From assembly GCA_964530335.1 (NCBI GenBank), contig CAZGYG010000016.1:1-40810 (forward strand): a DNA stretch of 40,810 nucleotides, in the 5' to 3' direction. Origin of the DNA: VGDP01 sp964530335 (GTDB lineage Bacteria > Pseudomonadota > Alphaproteobacteria > SP197). How positions within the stretch are numbered: position 1 is the stretch's first letter; every line of letters begins with the position of its first letter. This document shows positions 22,905 through 30,212 of the stretch, one piece after another. The notes beneath the pieces are model-generated. The model saw nothing but the letters and a program-made list of their open reading frames with translations. It did not search any database and was not told where the DNA came from. The position numbers and the translations under genes were made by a program.

Positions 22905-24860
22905 TCACTCTCGCGATAGGGCGGCGCCCATCGACTCGGGCGCGAACGAAGCTTCGAGATGGTAGCGGTGGCAGAGCTGGCAGTCGGCGCGTACCGCGCG
23001 TTCGGCGTGGCACCGGGCGCACGTCGCGACGTCGATCGGCCGGAAGTTGCTCGCGAAAGTCGAGGGATCGAAATCGTCGAACGACGCGGCGAAGTCGGCG
23101 TCCCGATCGAGCCAATGACACACCTGGCAGCCGGCGCCCTGGGCGACGAGCCGCGCCGCGCCCGCCTGCACCAGCCCGAGGTGGGCGCGGTGCGAATAGT
23201 GATCGTAGGGGCGCACGTTACCCGGCCGGAACCGCCACGCGACCTCCAATGAGTCATCGCCCGCGGCCTGGACGGCGTGGCACTTGGCGCACGCGCCGAC
23301 GCCCTCCTTCGGATCGATCAGCCCATCCCGCATCGCCTCGGCCGCCGGACCGGCGGCGAGCGCCGCCTCGATCCAGGCGCGCACGACCGGATCGCCATGG
23401 CCGACCGGCCGGTAGCCCAACTCCAGGTAGTCGCCGTACCAGCCGCCCAGCTCGGCGTCCGCCGGGGCCTCGTATTCGACGTTGGCGGCCCAGGCGCACG
23501 CCACCCGCTTGGCCAGCTCGGGCCCAAGGCCCGCGAGCAGGGCCGACGGCGGCGCGCCCAACCGATCCCCGACCAGCTCGGCCAGGGGGGCGGTGCCGTC
23601 CGCGGCCATGGCCATGACCAGATCTTGCATCGGCGTCTCGTAGGCCTCCATGTCATCGACGGGCACGTCGAGGAGGAAGGCGGCGGGCGCCGCCATCTCG
23701 TCGAGCGAAACGGCCTCATATTCCTCCACCTCGTCATCCTCCGCCACGTCTTCTCCGGCCGCGAGCGCGTCCGCGCGCTCGACGAGCCGTTCGAAGGCGT
23801 CGAGGGTCGGTCCGCACGCCTCGGTCACGGCCTCGGCGTCGAGCGCGTTGGCGGCGAATTCCGGCAGCCCGAGGATGACGAGCGTGCGATCGGCGATCTG
23901 GCCGTCGTGGCACGCCGCGCACGTCTCGCCGTAGCCCTTGGGCAGCACGGCGGCGCCGGAGGCCGCCACGTCGTGGCACGCGGCGCAGCTCGTCGGCGCC
24001 TTGTCGGCCACCTTCGGGTCGCTGAAGTGCTTGCCGATGTGGCTCGCGTGATCGAACTTGATCGCCGATTCGCGGTCGTGCGGATAGCTGGCCGGGAATG
24101 GCGGGTGGCCGGTCGCGAAGTCGTCGAACCGCTTGGCGTGGCAGCCGGCGCAGGCCCGGTCGTCGATATCGTCGAGGTCCACGTCCGCCCCCCTGTGGTC
24201 GCGGTGGCAACGCTCGCACATGACCTCGTCGAGGTCCGGGCGGTCGGGAAACGTGGTGTTGTGTGCGGTCCGGGCGTTGCCCTCGAACACATGGCACGCG
24301 GTACACTTGGCGGCCATGTCGGCGGGCTCGAACAGGGCCACGGCCATGGCCCCCAGGCCGGCGCCGTGGGCCTGATGACACGTCGAACACGCGCCCTGGG
24401 GCGCGAACCCGGCGTGCGGCCCGAACAACGGCCCTGGCGTGACCGAATTGATCCCTGCCGGAGTCAAGCGGCCGTGCTCCGCGAACGCGACCAACAGCGC
24501 GACGACGGCGCCGAGGGCGACCAGCGCGAACCGTCCCCGCCAGACCCGGAACGTCGGCCTGGGCGAGCACGGCGGGCGCCTATGCGCGCAGCGACCATCG
24601 GGCAGAGGGCCTTCGGCGCAGGCGCCGCCCAGGGCGACGGGGCGCCGACACTCGTAGCGATCGCCCCGGGCGCGCACCGGCGCGCAATCCGCCGTGCCGC
24701 CGCAACTGCCGTCCGGATTGGGGCCCCCGGGGCACGGCGTACCCCACAGGACGCCGCGGCCGCAGCGCCGCCGCGCGGTCGGCCGTTCGTAGGCGCTGCG
24801 GTCGTGGCGGAACGATTCGGGTTCGAGCGCGCGCTCGTTGGGGGGACGCTCCGTCGTCAT
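22905..24860 (-). CDS. Membrane-anchored decaheme cytochrome c with N-terminal Cys-rich module
   Basis: A 651-residue protein. Residues 1-105 are predicted cytosolic and hold eight Cys in two similar repeats (C33, C43, C53, C59; C71, C81, C91, C98), each with a GPxPDGxC motif. One membrane helix (110-127) follows a basic stretch, giving an N-in topology. The periplasmic part has ten CXXCH sites starting at about 158, 186, 215, 237, 292, 314, 524, 578, 614 and 627. Six are in a first cluster and four in a last one, separated by about 200 heme-free residues with a very acidic segment (370-405). The ATG overlaps the upstream membrane-protein stop (ATGA). It would carry electrons between membrane and periplasm. 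Confidence 0.88.
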   Translation of the reverse strand: MTTERPPNERALEPESFRHDRSAYERPTARRRCGRGVLWGTPCPGGPNPDGSCGGTADCAPVRARGDRYECRRPVALGGACAEGPLPDGRCAHRRPPCSPRPTFRVWRGRFALVALGAVVALLVAFAEHGRLTPAGINSVTPGPLFGPHAGFAPQGACSTCHQAHGAGLGAMAVALFEPADMAAKCTACHVFEGNARTAHNTTFPDRPDLDEVMCERCHRDHRGADVDLDDIDDRACAGCHAKRFDDFATGHPPFPASYPHDRESAIKFDHASHIGKHFSDPKVADKAPTSCAACHDVAASGAAVLPKGYGETCAACHDGQIADRTLVILGLPEFAANALDAEAVTEACGPTLDAFERLVERADALAAGEDVAEDDEVEEYEAVSLDEMAAPAAFLLDVPVDDMEAYETPMQDLVMAMAADGTAPLAELVGDRLGAPPSALLAGLGPELAKRVACAWAANVEYEAPADAELGGWYGDYLELGYRPVGHGDPVVRAWIEAALAAGPAAEAMRDGLIDPKEGVGACAKCHAVQAAGDDSLEVAWRFRPGNVRPYDHYSHRAHLGLVQAGAARLVAQGAGCQVCHWLDRDADFAASFDDFDPSTFASNFRPIDVATCARCHAERAVRADCQLCHRYHLEASFAPESMGAALSRE

Positions 24861-25672
24861 AGCGCATAGACGTGCACGAGCACGAGATGCCACGTGGCCA
24901 GGGCGATGACCGCCACCGACAACGGCAGGTGGACCAGCAGCCACACCTTCAAGGCCGACTGCAAGGCGTAATGGACGTCGACCCTGGCCTTGGCGAAACC
25001 TAGTTCCATCAGGCGGTCCAGGTAACCGCGTTCCCGGTCGTCGAGATAGCGCGTGAGCGTCGCCCGCTGGCGGAACACCCAGTGCACGCCGCGCCGACCG
25101 CCGAACAGATGGCTCAGCGCGAACCGCGGCCGGCGGAAATACCAGGCGAACGTTTCGAGATAGTGGCGCGCGAGCGTGCCGCTCTCGACCTCGCGGGTGC
25201 AGGCGACCACGAGGGACTCGGCCTCGGCGCGCAGGCGGGCGAGCTCCGTCGGGATGCGTTCATAGATGATTTCGAGGCCGGTCTGGGTCAGCCACACCGG
25301 GTACAGCTTCTGGATGCCGTAACCGATCAGGCCGGTGACGGTCACCGCGTAGACGGCGAGCGCAAGCGCCTGCTCGTAGAGGCCTTCGGGCCACAGGCTC
25401 GCCGTGTGCAGCCAGTAAAGCGCCATGGCGAACACGCCGACGAGCACGTGCGCCGCGGCCCACGAGCTCGCGCGACCAAGCGGAACCATGGCCAGGCGCT
25501 TGCGCGCGTTGAAGGCGCCCAGGCCGAGGATCAAGGCATAGAGCACGTAGCCGGTCAGCAGCGCGGGCTCGCCGAGCGTGACCTCCGCCTGGCGCCGCTG
25601 CCACACGAGTGCCGCGAACACGGCGATCAGGATAACCCACGCGATGGCGTGGCCGGCGCGCAGCGTGGTCAC
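24857..25672 (-). CDS. Membrane protein with cytochrome b-like bis-His pattern
   Basis: A 271-residue protein with about five membrane helices (8-24, 39-55, 70-90, 102-120, 241-268) and a hydrophilic loop of about 120 residues before the last. Helix 3 has H75 and H89, and helix 5 has H248 and H262; both pairs are 14 apart, as in the two heme-binding helices of cytochrome b. A di-heme b-type membrane subunit is therefore likely, passing electrons between the cytosolic Fe-S protein and the multiheme cytochromes. I do not recognise the exact family. The start is GTG (25670-25672), overlapping the upstream stop as GTGA, which gives the only frame-consistent start next to the first helix. Confidence 0.75.
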   Translation of the reverse strand: MTTLRAGHAIAWVILIAVFAALVWQRRQAEVTLGEPALLTGYVLYALILGLGAFNARKRLAMVPLGRASSWAAAHVLVGVFAMALYWLHTASLWPEGLYEQALALAVYAVTVTGLIGYGIQKLYPVWLTQTGLEIIYERIPTELARLRAEAESLVVACTREVESGTLARHYLETFAWYFRRPRFALSHLFGGRRGVHWVFRQRATLTRYLDDRERGYLDRLMELGFAKARVDVHYALQSALKVWLLVHLPLSVAVIALATWHLVLVHVYAL

Positions 25673-27336
25673 GGCGCGCCCTCCGCGAACACCTCGTCGT
25701 GGAACGCGACCCGGCGCAGGGCGTCGTGCGGACAGGCGCGCACGCACGCGGGCCCGCCCGGGTTCGTGGCGCACATGTCGCACTTGGTCGCCTTGACAAT
25801 CGGGGCTTGGCTGGCGGTGTCGAGCAGCACGTGGCCCGCCGCGTCGCGGATCGGCACCAGGCGGATGTTGTGGTAGGGGCACGCGTTGGCGCACGTGCCG
25901 CAGCCGATGCAGGTGTCGTCGTTGATGACGACCGTGCCGCCTTGCGCCGCGCGGTGGATGGCGCCGGTCGGGCAGCCGATCATGCACACCGGATCGGCGC
26001 AATGCATGCACGCGTTGGCGACCATCCAGTGGTCGAAGGTGCGGCCATGGCGCACGAAGCGCGGGTTTCCGCCGTGGGTCGAGGCGCACGCCCGCACGCA
26101 ATCGTCGCAGCGCACGCAGCGGTCGAGATCGATGAGCATCGCCTGCGTGCCGTTGATGAACCGTTCCTCGACCGCCCATTCGAGCAACGCATCGTCCGCC
26201 AAGGTGCGCGAGGCGGACGCTTCCACCGGCGACGCCGGACCGTGCGTCAGCGTGGGAAACACGTATTTCTCGAGGATCGGCGCGGGAACCCGCAGGAGAT
26301 CGACGTAACCGAGCGCGGTGAGCGAGGCGCGGAGTGGCCGGGCCGCGCCCGCGGCCCACGATTCGTAGAGTTCCGCCATGGCGAAGTGATCGCCGGCGCC
26401 GAGGTAGTCGATCGTGCGCTCGCCGTTGCCGAGCTTGACCGAGACGCGCGCGAAGCCCGCGCGCACCATGAGCACGCCGTCGGGGTAGTCGCCCTCGCGC
26501 GCGATGACCGGTTCGTGCGCGGCCCCCGTCTTCCCCGCGCCACGCAGCTTCTGGTACCCGACGTACCAGTCGAAGCTGCCGTGGGTCTCGAACAAGACGC
26601 TCCGCGCCACCTCCTCGAGCGCCGCCTCGTCGAGTCGGAGGAATTCGGGCGTCTCGCGCAGGGCGACGCGCAGCGCGTTCTCGCGGTAGCGTTCGTCGAT
26701 CGCCCGGCGAAAGCCGTCGTCGAATCGGCGGATCTCGCGCAGGCCCTGCCAGCGGATCTCCAGGAGCCGGGCGTCGGACTCGGCGAACACGGTCGCGGTG
26801 CGCGGCACGCGCCCGAGCGCCGCGAGCTCGCCGAACAAGGCGCCGGGGCCGAGCGTCGCGGTCTGGTGCCGATCCAGCACGGCGGGGATGTCCTGGAGGA
26901 AGACGACCGAGTGGGCCGCGTCGCCGCGCACGACAGACCGGTCGTAACGCCGGACGTCGCGCACCTCGGGCACGCGGCGATTGGTCCAGAGTTGGGCGAG
27001 CGCCGCGAGAAAGCTCTTCTTGTCGATGCTCTGCCGGCCGAGCAGGGCACGCGGCAGCTCGGGCGCGACCACGACGCGGAGCGTGCCCTCCAGCACCAGG
27101 AACGCCGAATTGCCGTAATCGCCGGACCTGACGACGATGTCGCCCGCGCGATGATGCACGACCCGGGTGTCGTTGCGCAGGATGCCGGCGAGCGGCGTGT
27201 GTTCCGGGAACCGGCCGGCGTCCACGCTCGTGAACGGAGCCTGGCCCAGCAACGCGGCCACGTCGTTGTCGGTCATGTCGGGCCCGAAGGGAGAATCCCA
27301 ACGGTGCGGGCGCGCCATCATCGCAACGGTGGCCAC
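25669..27336 (-). CDS. Tandem cyclic-nucleotide-binding domains fused to a four-cluster [4Fe-4S] ferredoxin
   Basis: A 555-residue cytoplasmic protein without a signal peptide. The first CNBD (about 44-205) has a complete phosphate-binding cassette, ALFGELAALGRVPRTATV, with E170 and R179, and a roughly 50-residue insertion before it. The second CNBD (about 225-350) is degenerate (HFAMAELYESW, Arg at 333/336). The C-terminus resembles DmsB/NrfC-type electron-transfer subunits, with 16 Cys in four groups: 407/410/413/417, 443/446/451/455, 476/479/482/486 and 519/522/531/535. The GTG start at 27334-27336 has GGGAGG 9 bases upstream; an ATG five codons later is the alternative. The design implies that cAMP or cGMP binding modulates electron transfer. 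It is the second gene of the redox operon. Confidence 0.9.
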   Translation of the reverse strand: MATVAMMARPHRWDSPFGPDMTDNDVAALLGQAPFTSVDAGRFPEHTPLAGILRNDTRVVHHRAGDIVVRSGDYGNSAFLVLEGTLRVVVAPELPRALLGRQSIDKKSFLAALAQLWTNRRVPEVRDVRRYDRSVVRGDAAHSVVFLQDIPAVLDRHQTATLGPGALFGELAALGRVPRTATVFAESDARLLEIRWQGLREIRRFDDGFRRAIDERYRENALRVALRETPEFLRLDEAALEEVARSVLFETHGSFDWYVGYQKLRGAGKTGAAHEPVIAREGDYPDGVLMVRAGFARVSVKLGNGERTIDYLGAGDHFAMAELYESWAAGAARPLRASLTALGYVDLLRVPAPILEKYVFPTLTHGPASPVEASASRTLADDALLEWAVEERFINGTQAMLIDLDRCVRCDDCVRACASTHGGNPRFVRHGRTFDHWMVANACMHCADPVCMIGCPTGAIHRAAQGGTVVINDDTCIGCGTCANACPYHNIRLVPIRDAAGHVLLDTASQAPIVKATKCDMCATNPGGPACVRACPHDALRRVAFHDEVFAEGAP

Positions 27337-27408
27337 GACGTCGTTCCTCCCTCGTTCCGCTTTCCGCGGCGGTGCGGCGGCCCTCGCGCCGCCGCCACCG
27401 TGGTCGAA

Positions 27409-28359
27409 CTACTTGTAGCTCGCCGGATCGGGCAGCAGCGACCCGACCTGAGCCGACAAATCCTGGCCCGCGATCGCGGCGACCAGGGCGCGAGCGTTGG
27501 CGTCGGATGGATCGGCGAGCAGTGCCTGGGCCTCGGGCATCGCGCCCAACGCCTCGATCGTGGCGCGCGCCAGGTCGATGCGCTTCTGCTGGGCCGCCTG
27601 ATAGGCCGCGTCGTCCGACTTGGCGAGCGCGGCGGACGCGGTCACCAGCTTTGCGGCGGCGCCCTCGACCAGGAGCCCGGCCAGCCCGGCCGCGTCGAGC
27701 TGCTGGTTCGGGCTCATGTCGGGCGGATAGAAGCGGTGGCGCACCGAGCCCTGGCTGTACTGCACGAGCTCGAACTCCGGCTTCAGCGGGTGGCCGGCCG
27801 CGAGCATCTTCGCGAGCGTCGCGCCATCGACGCTCGCCCGGTCGAGGCCGTGACAGCTCATGCAGTTGAGCGCCACGTCGTAGCGCATGTCGGGCCACAG
27901 CAGCCCCGCGGCGTGGGCGTCGGCGTAGCGCTGCGCCTTGTGCTCGGGGGTCTCGGCGTCGCGCTTGACGTCCTTGCCGCCGTAATCGTTGTGGATCGGG
28001 AACCAGTCGGACGAGGCGCCGTGGCAGCTCTCGCAGCTCGGCCCGGCGTCGGCCTTGGCCGTCGCGCCGGCATCCTTCTGCACCAGGCTGTAGTGGCACT
28101 GGGTGCAGACCTCGTTCTTCTTCATGTTCGCCTCGCCGCCGACGGCGGCGGTGATGTCCTTGGCCTTGGCGCTCTTGTGGACCTCGCGGAACGAGCTGAA
28201 GTGCTTGGTGCCTTCCCACACCCTGAACTCGGCCTCGTGGCACTCCTTGCACTTCTCGGGGCCCTGCATGAACGGCGCCGCCCCGGCGGGTACCGCGGCC
28301 CAAAGCGCGACCGTGAGCGCAGCCGCGGCGGCGCGGATTAGGCGGTGGTCCACAACCAT
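27409..28359 (-). CDS. Periplasmic tetraheme cytochrome c (first gene of redox operon)
   Basis: A 316-residue protein with a signal peptide (AAAAALTVALWAAVPAGAA). Four CXXCH sites lie at 37-41 (CKECH), 85-89 (CTQCH), 109-113 (CESCH) and 166-170 (CMSCH). The sequence around the first, PEKCKECHEAEFRVWEGTKHF, is cytochrome c554-like. The C-terminal third is Ala-rich, helical and heme-free. The ATG has GGAG 7 bases upstream. A 72-bp gap separates it from the CNBD-ferredoxin gene, the largest within this operon. It lies 71 bp downstream of the acetolactate synthase-like gene on the same strand, so it may be read from that gene's promoter or from its own. Confidence 0.88.
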   Translation of the reverse strand: MVVDHRLIRAAAAALTVALWAAVPAGAAPFMQGPEKCKECHEAEFRVWEGTKHFSSFREVHKSAKAKDITAAVGGEANMKKNEVCTQCHYSLVQKDAGATAKADAGPSCESCHGASSDWFPIHNDYGGKDVKRDAETPEHKAQRYADAHAAGLLWPDMRYDVALNCMSCHGLDRASVDGATLAKMLAAGHPLKPEFELVQYSQGSVRHRFYPPDMSPNQQLDAAGLAGLLVEGAAAKLVTASAALAKSDDAAYQAAQQKRIDLARATIEALGAMPEAQALLADPSDANARALVAAIAGQDLSAQVGSLLPDPASYK

Positions 28360-28381
28360 GAACGGACTCCCTTCGCAAGCC

Positions 28382-28396
28382 CGCGCATGATGCGCG
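28382..28396. promoter_or_regulatory. Palindrome upstream of the redox operon
   Basis: CGCGCAT and ATGCGCG form 7-bp inverted arms around a single G, 23-37 bases upstream of the tetraheme cytochrome ATG. It is the only clear inverted repeat in the 71-bp space. It could be an operator or a small mRNA hairpin near the ribosome site. It does not match the CRP/FNR consensus. Confidence 0.3.
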
Positions 28397-28430
28397 ATTT
28401 CACGACCCCGGACAACCACGTGTCGCTCGT

Positions 28431-30092
28431 TCAGATCGTGAAGGCGAGCTCGCCTAGCCGCTTGGTCAGCTTGCGGTTCTCGGCGTAGTCGACCGGCACG
28501 GCGATCAGCGCCGGGCCCTTCTGGGCGAACGCCTCGGCGAGCGCGGGCCCGACCTGCCCGGGCCCGGTGATGGTGCGGCCCCAGACGCCGAACGCCTTGG
28601 CCAGCACCTCGAAATCCGGGTTGCGGAAGGCGAGCTCGGTGTGGCGCCCGCCGAACTGGTTCTGCTGCTTCCACTTGATCAGGCCGTACTCGCCGTCGAG
28701 CCAGATCATGGCGACGACGTTGAGGCCGAGCCGCGCGGCCGTCTCCAGGTCCTGCACGTTCATCAGGAACCCGGCGTCGCCGCTGATCGACAGCACGCGC
28801 CGGTCGGGCGCGGCGAACTTGGCGCCGATCGACCCCGGGAGCGCGAACCCCATGCTGCAGAAGCCGTTCGAGATCAGGCAGGTGTTCGGCTCGTCGCACT
28901 GGTAGTAACGCGAGATCCACATCTTGTGCGCGCCCACGTCGGACAGCAGGATGTCCGATGGTCCGAGCGCCTGGCGCACGTCCCACAGGATCTTCTGCGG
29001 CTTGACCGGGAACGAGCCGTCGTCCTTCTCCATGGCGAAGTCGTCGAGGATGGTCTGGCGCAGCTTCGTCCAGCGTTCGATCGGCTGGAACGGCAGCCGG
29101 GTTCCAAAGCGGACGTTGATCTCCTCGTTGAGCTGCCACAGCGCGTCCGCCAAGTCCGACACGATCTCGACGTCGGTGTGGTACGCGGCATCGACCTCGG
29201 CCGGCGAGAAATCGAGGTGGATGATCTTCTTGTCGGCCGGCGTCTTGTTCCAGAACGAAGGGCTGTATTCGACCAGGTCGTAGCCGACCGCGATCACCAG
29301 GTCGGCCCGGTCGATCGCCAGGTTGACGTGGTCCTTGCCCTGCAGGCCCATGGTGAACAGCGAGTGCGGATCGTCACGGCCGACCGCGCCCTTGCCCATG
29401 AACGTCGTGACCACCGGGATGCCCGTCTTGAGGGCGAAGCGGCGAAGCTGGTTGGACGCGCGCTTGCGGATCGCGCCGTTGCCCGCCAGCACCATCGGCC
29501 GCTCGGCGCGGCCGATCAGCTCCGCGGCCCGGGCGATGACCTTGTGATCGGCCGCGGCCCGGCGGGTGCGCACGGGCGTGAGGGGCGCAAGCTTGACGTC
29601 GTGCTTGGCCACGTCCTCGGGCAGCTCGATCACGGTAGCGCCCGGCTTCTCGGCCTCGGCCAGCTTGAACGCCTTGCGCACGATCTCGGGGATGCCGCCG
29701 GCGTTGGTCACCGACTGCGCCCACTTGGTGATAGGCCGGTACATGGCGATGGCGTCCATGTTCTGGTGGCTTTCCTTGTGCAGGCGGTAGGTGCCGGCCT
29801 GCCCGATCAGCGCCACCAGCGGCGCCCGGTCCATGTTGGCGTCGGCCACGCCGGTCACCAGGTTCGTCGCCCCCGGGCCGAGCGTGGCAAGGCAGACGCC
29901 GGCCTTTCCGGTCAAACGTCCGTAGGCGTCCGCCATGAACGCCGCCGCCTGCTCGTGACGGCACAGCACGAAACGGATCGTGCTGTCCATGAGCGAGATC
30001 ATCAGGTCGGCGTTCTCCTCGCCGGGCAGGCCGAAGATGTGGCTGACGCCTTCGGCCTCGAGGCAGCGCACGAACAGATCGGACGCCTTCAT
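28431..30092 (-). CDS. Acetolactate synthase-like ThDP enzyme
   Basis: A 553-residue thiamine diphosphate enzyme of the acetolactate synthase / pyruvate oxidase superfamily. MKASDLFVRCLEAEGVSHIFGLPGEENADL is the usual N-terminus (quoted in part: GVSHIFGLPGEEN), with the ThDP-activating Glu in CRHEQAAAFMADAYGR (E47). The cofactor site is GDAGFLMNVQDLETAARLG near 434, with GDA in place of GDG. The closest resemblance is to single-subunit AlsS-type enzymes (two pyruvate to acetolactate), and no regulatory small subunit gene is nearby; other 2-oxoacid substrates remain possible. The gene is divergent from the three-cyclase operon across 120 bp and lies upstream of the redox operon on the same strand. 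Confidence 0.82.
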   Translation of the reverse strand: MKASDLFVRCLEAEGVSHIFGLPGEENADLMISLMDSTIRFVLCRHEQAAAFMADAYGRLTGKAGVCLATLGPGATNLVTGVADANMDRAPLVALIGQAGTYRLHKESHQNMDAIAMYRPITKWAQSVTNAGGIPEIVRKAFKLAEAEKPGATVIELPEDVAKHDVKLAPLTPVRTRRAAADHKVIARAAELIGRAERPMVLAGNGAIRKRASNQLRRFALKTGIPVVTTFMGKGAVGRDDPHSLFTMGLQGKDHVNLAIDRADLVIAVGYDLVEYSPSFWNKTPADKKIIHLDFSPAEVDAAYHTDVEIVSDLADALWQLNEEINVRFGTRLPFQPIERWTKLRQTILDDFAMEKDDGSFPVKPQKILWDVRQALGPSDILLSDVGAHKMWISRYYQCDEPNTCLISNGFCSMGFALPGSIGAKFAAPDRRVLSISGDAGFLMNVQDLETAARLGLNVVAMIWLDGEYGLIKWKQQNQFGGRHTELAFRNPDFEVLAKAFGVWGRTITGPGQVGPALAEAFAQKGPALIAVPVDYAENRKLTKRLGELAFTI

Positions 30093-30180
30093 CGATGTCC
30101 CCGTCCCTGGTGGCCGGCAAGGATGGCGGCTCGCTCGAAGCCGCGTCAACCACGGCGAAGCGTCACTCCCGGTTGTCGGA

Positions 30181-30186
30181 TACAAT
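30181..30186 (+). promoter_or_regulatory. Possible -10 element for the three-cyclase operon
   Basis: TACAAT matches five of six positions of the sigma-70 -10 consensus and lies 27 bases before the GTG start of the first cyclase. No convincing -35 is found at 16-18 bp. The 30093-30212 space also contains TTGACG on the other strand (30144-30149), a possible -35 for the acetolactate synthase-like gene. Confidence 0.3.
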
Positions 30187-30212
30187 GCCGCGGCCGAGAG
30201 GGAGGATCAGGC

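Noticed and set aside
24857..28378. A 1173-codon minus-strand frame spanning several redox genes
   Set aside because: Only the last 271 codons are real (the membrane protein). The rest is out of frame with the CNBD-ferredoxin and tetraheme genes, whose motifs are intact in their own frames.
28360..30212. CRP/FNR-type binding sites near the redox and cyclase promoters
   Set aside because: I looked for TGTGA-N6-TCACA and TTGAT-N4-ATCAA in 28360-28430 and 30093-30212 and saw no acceptable match.
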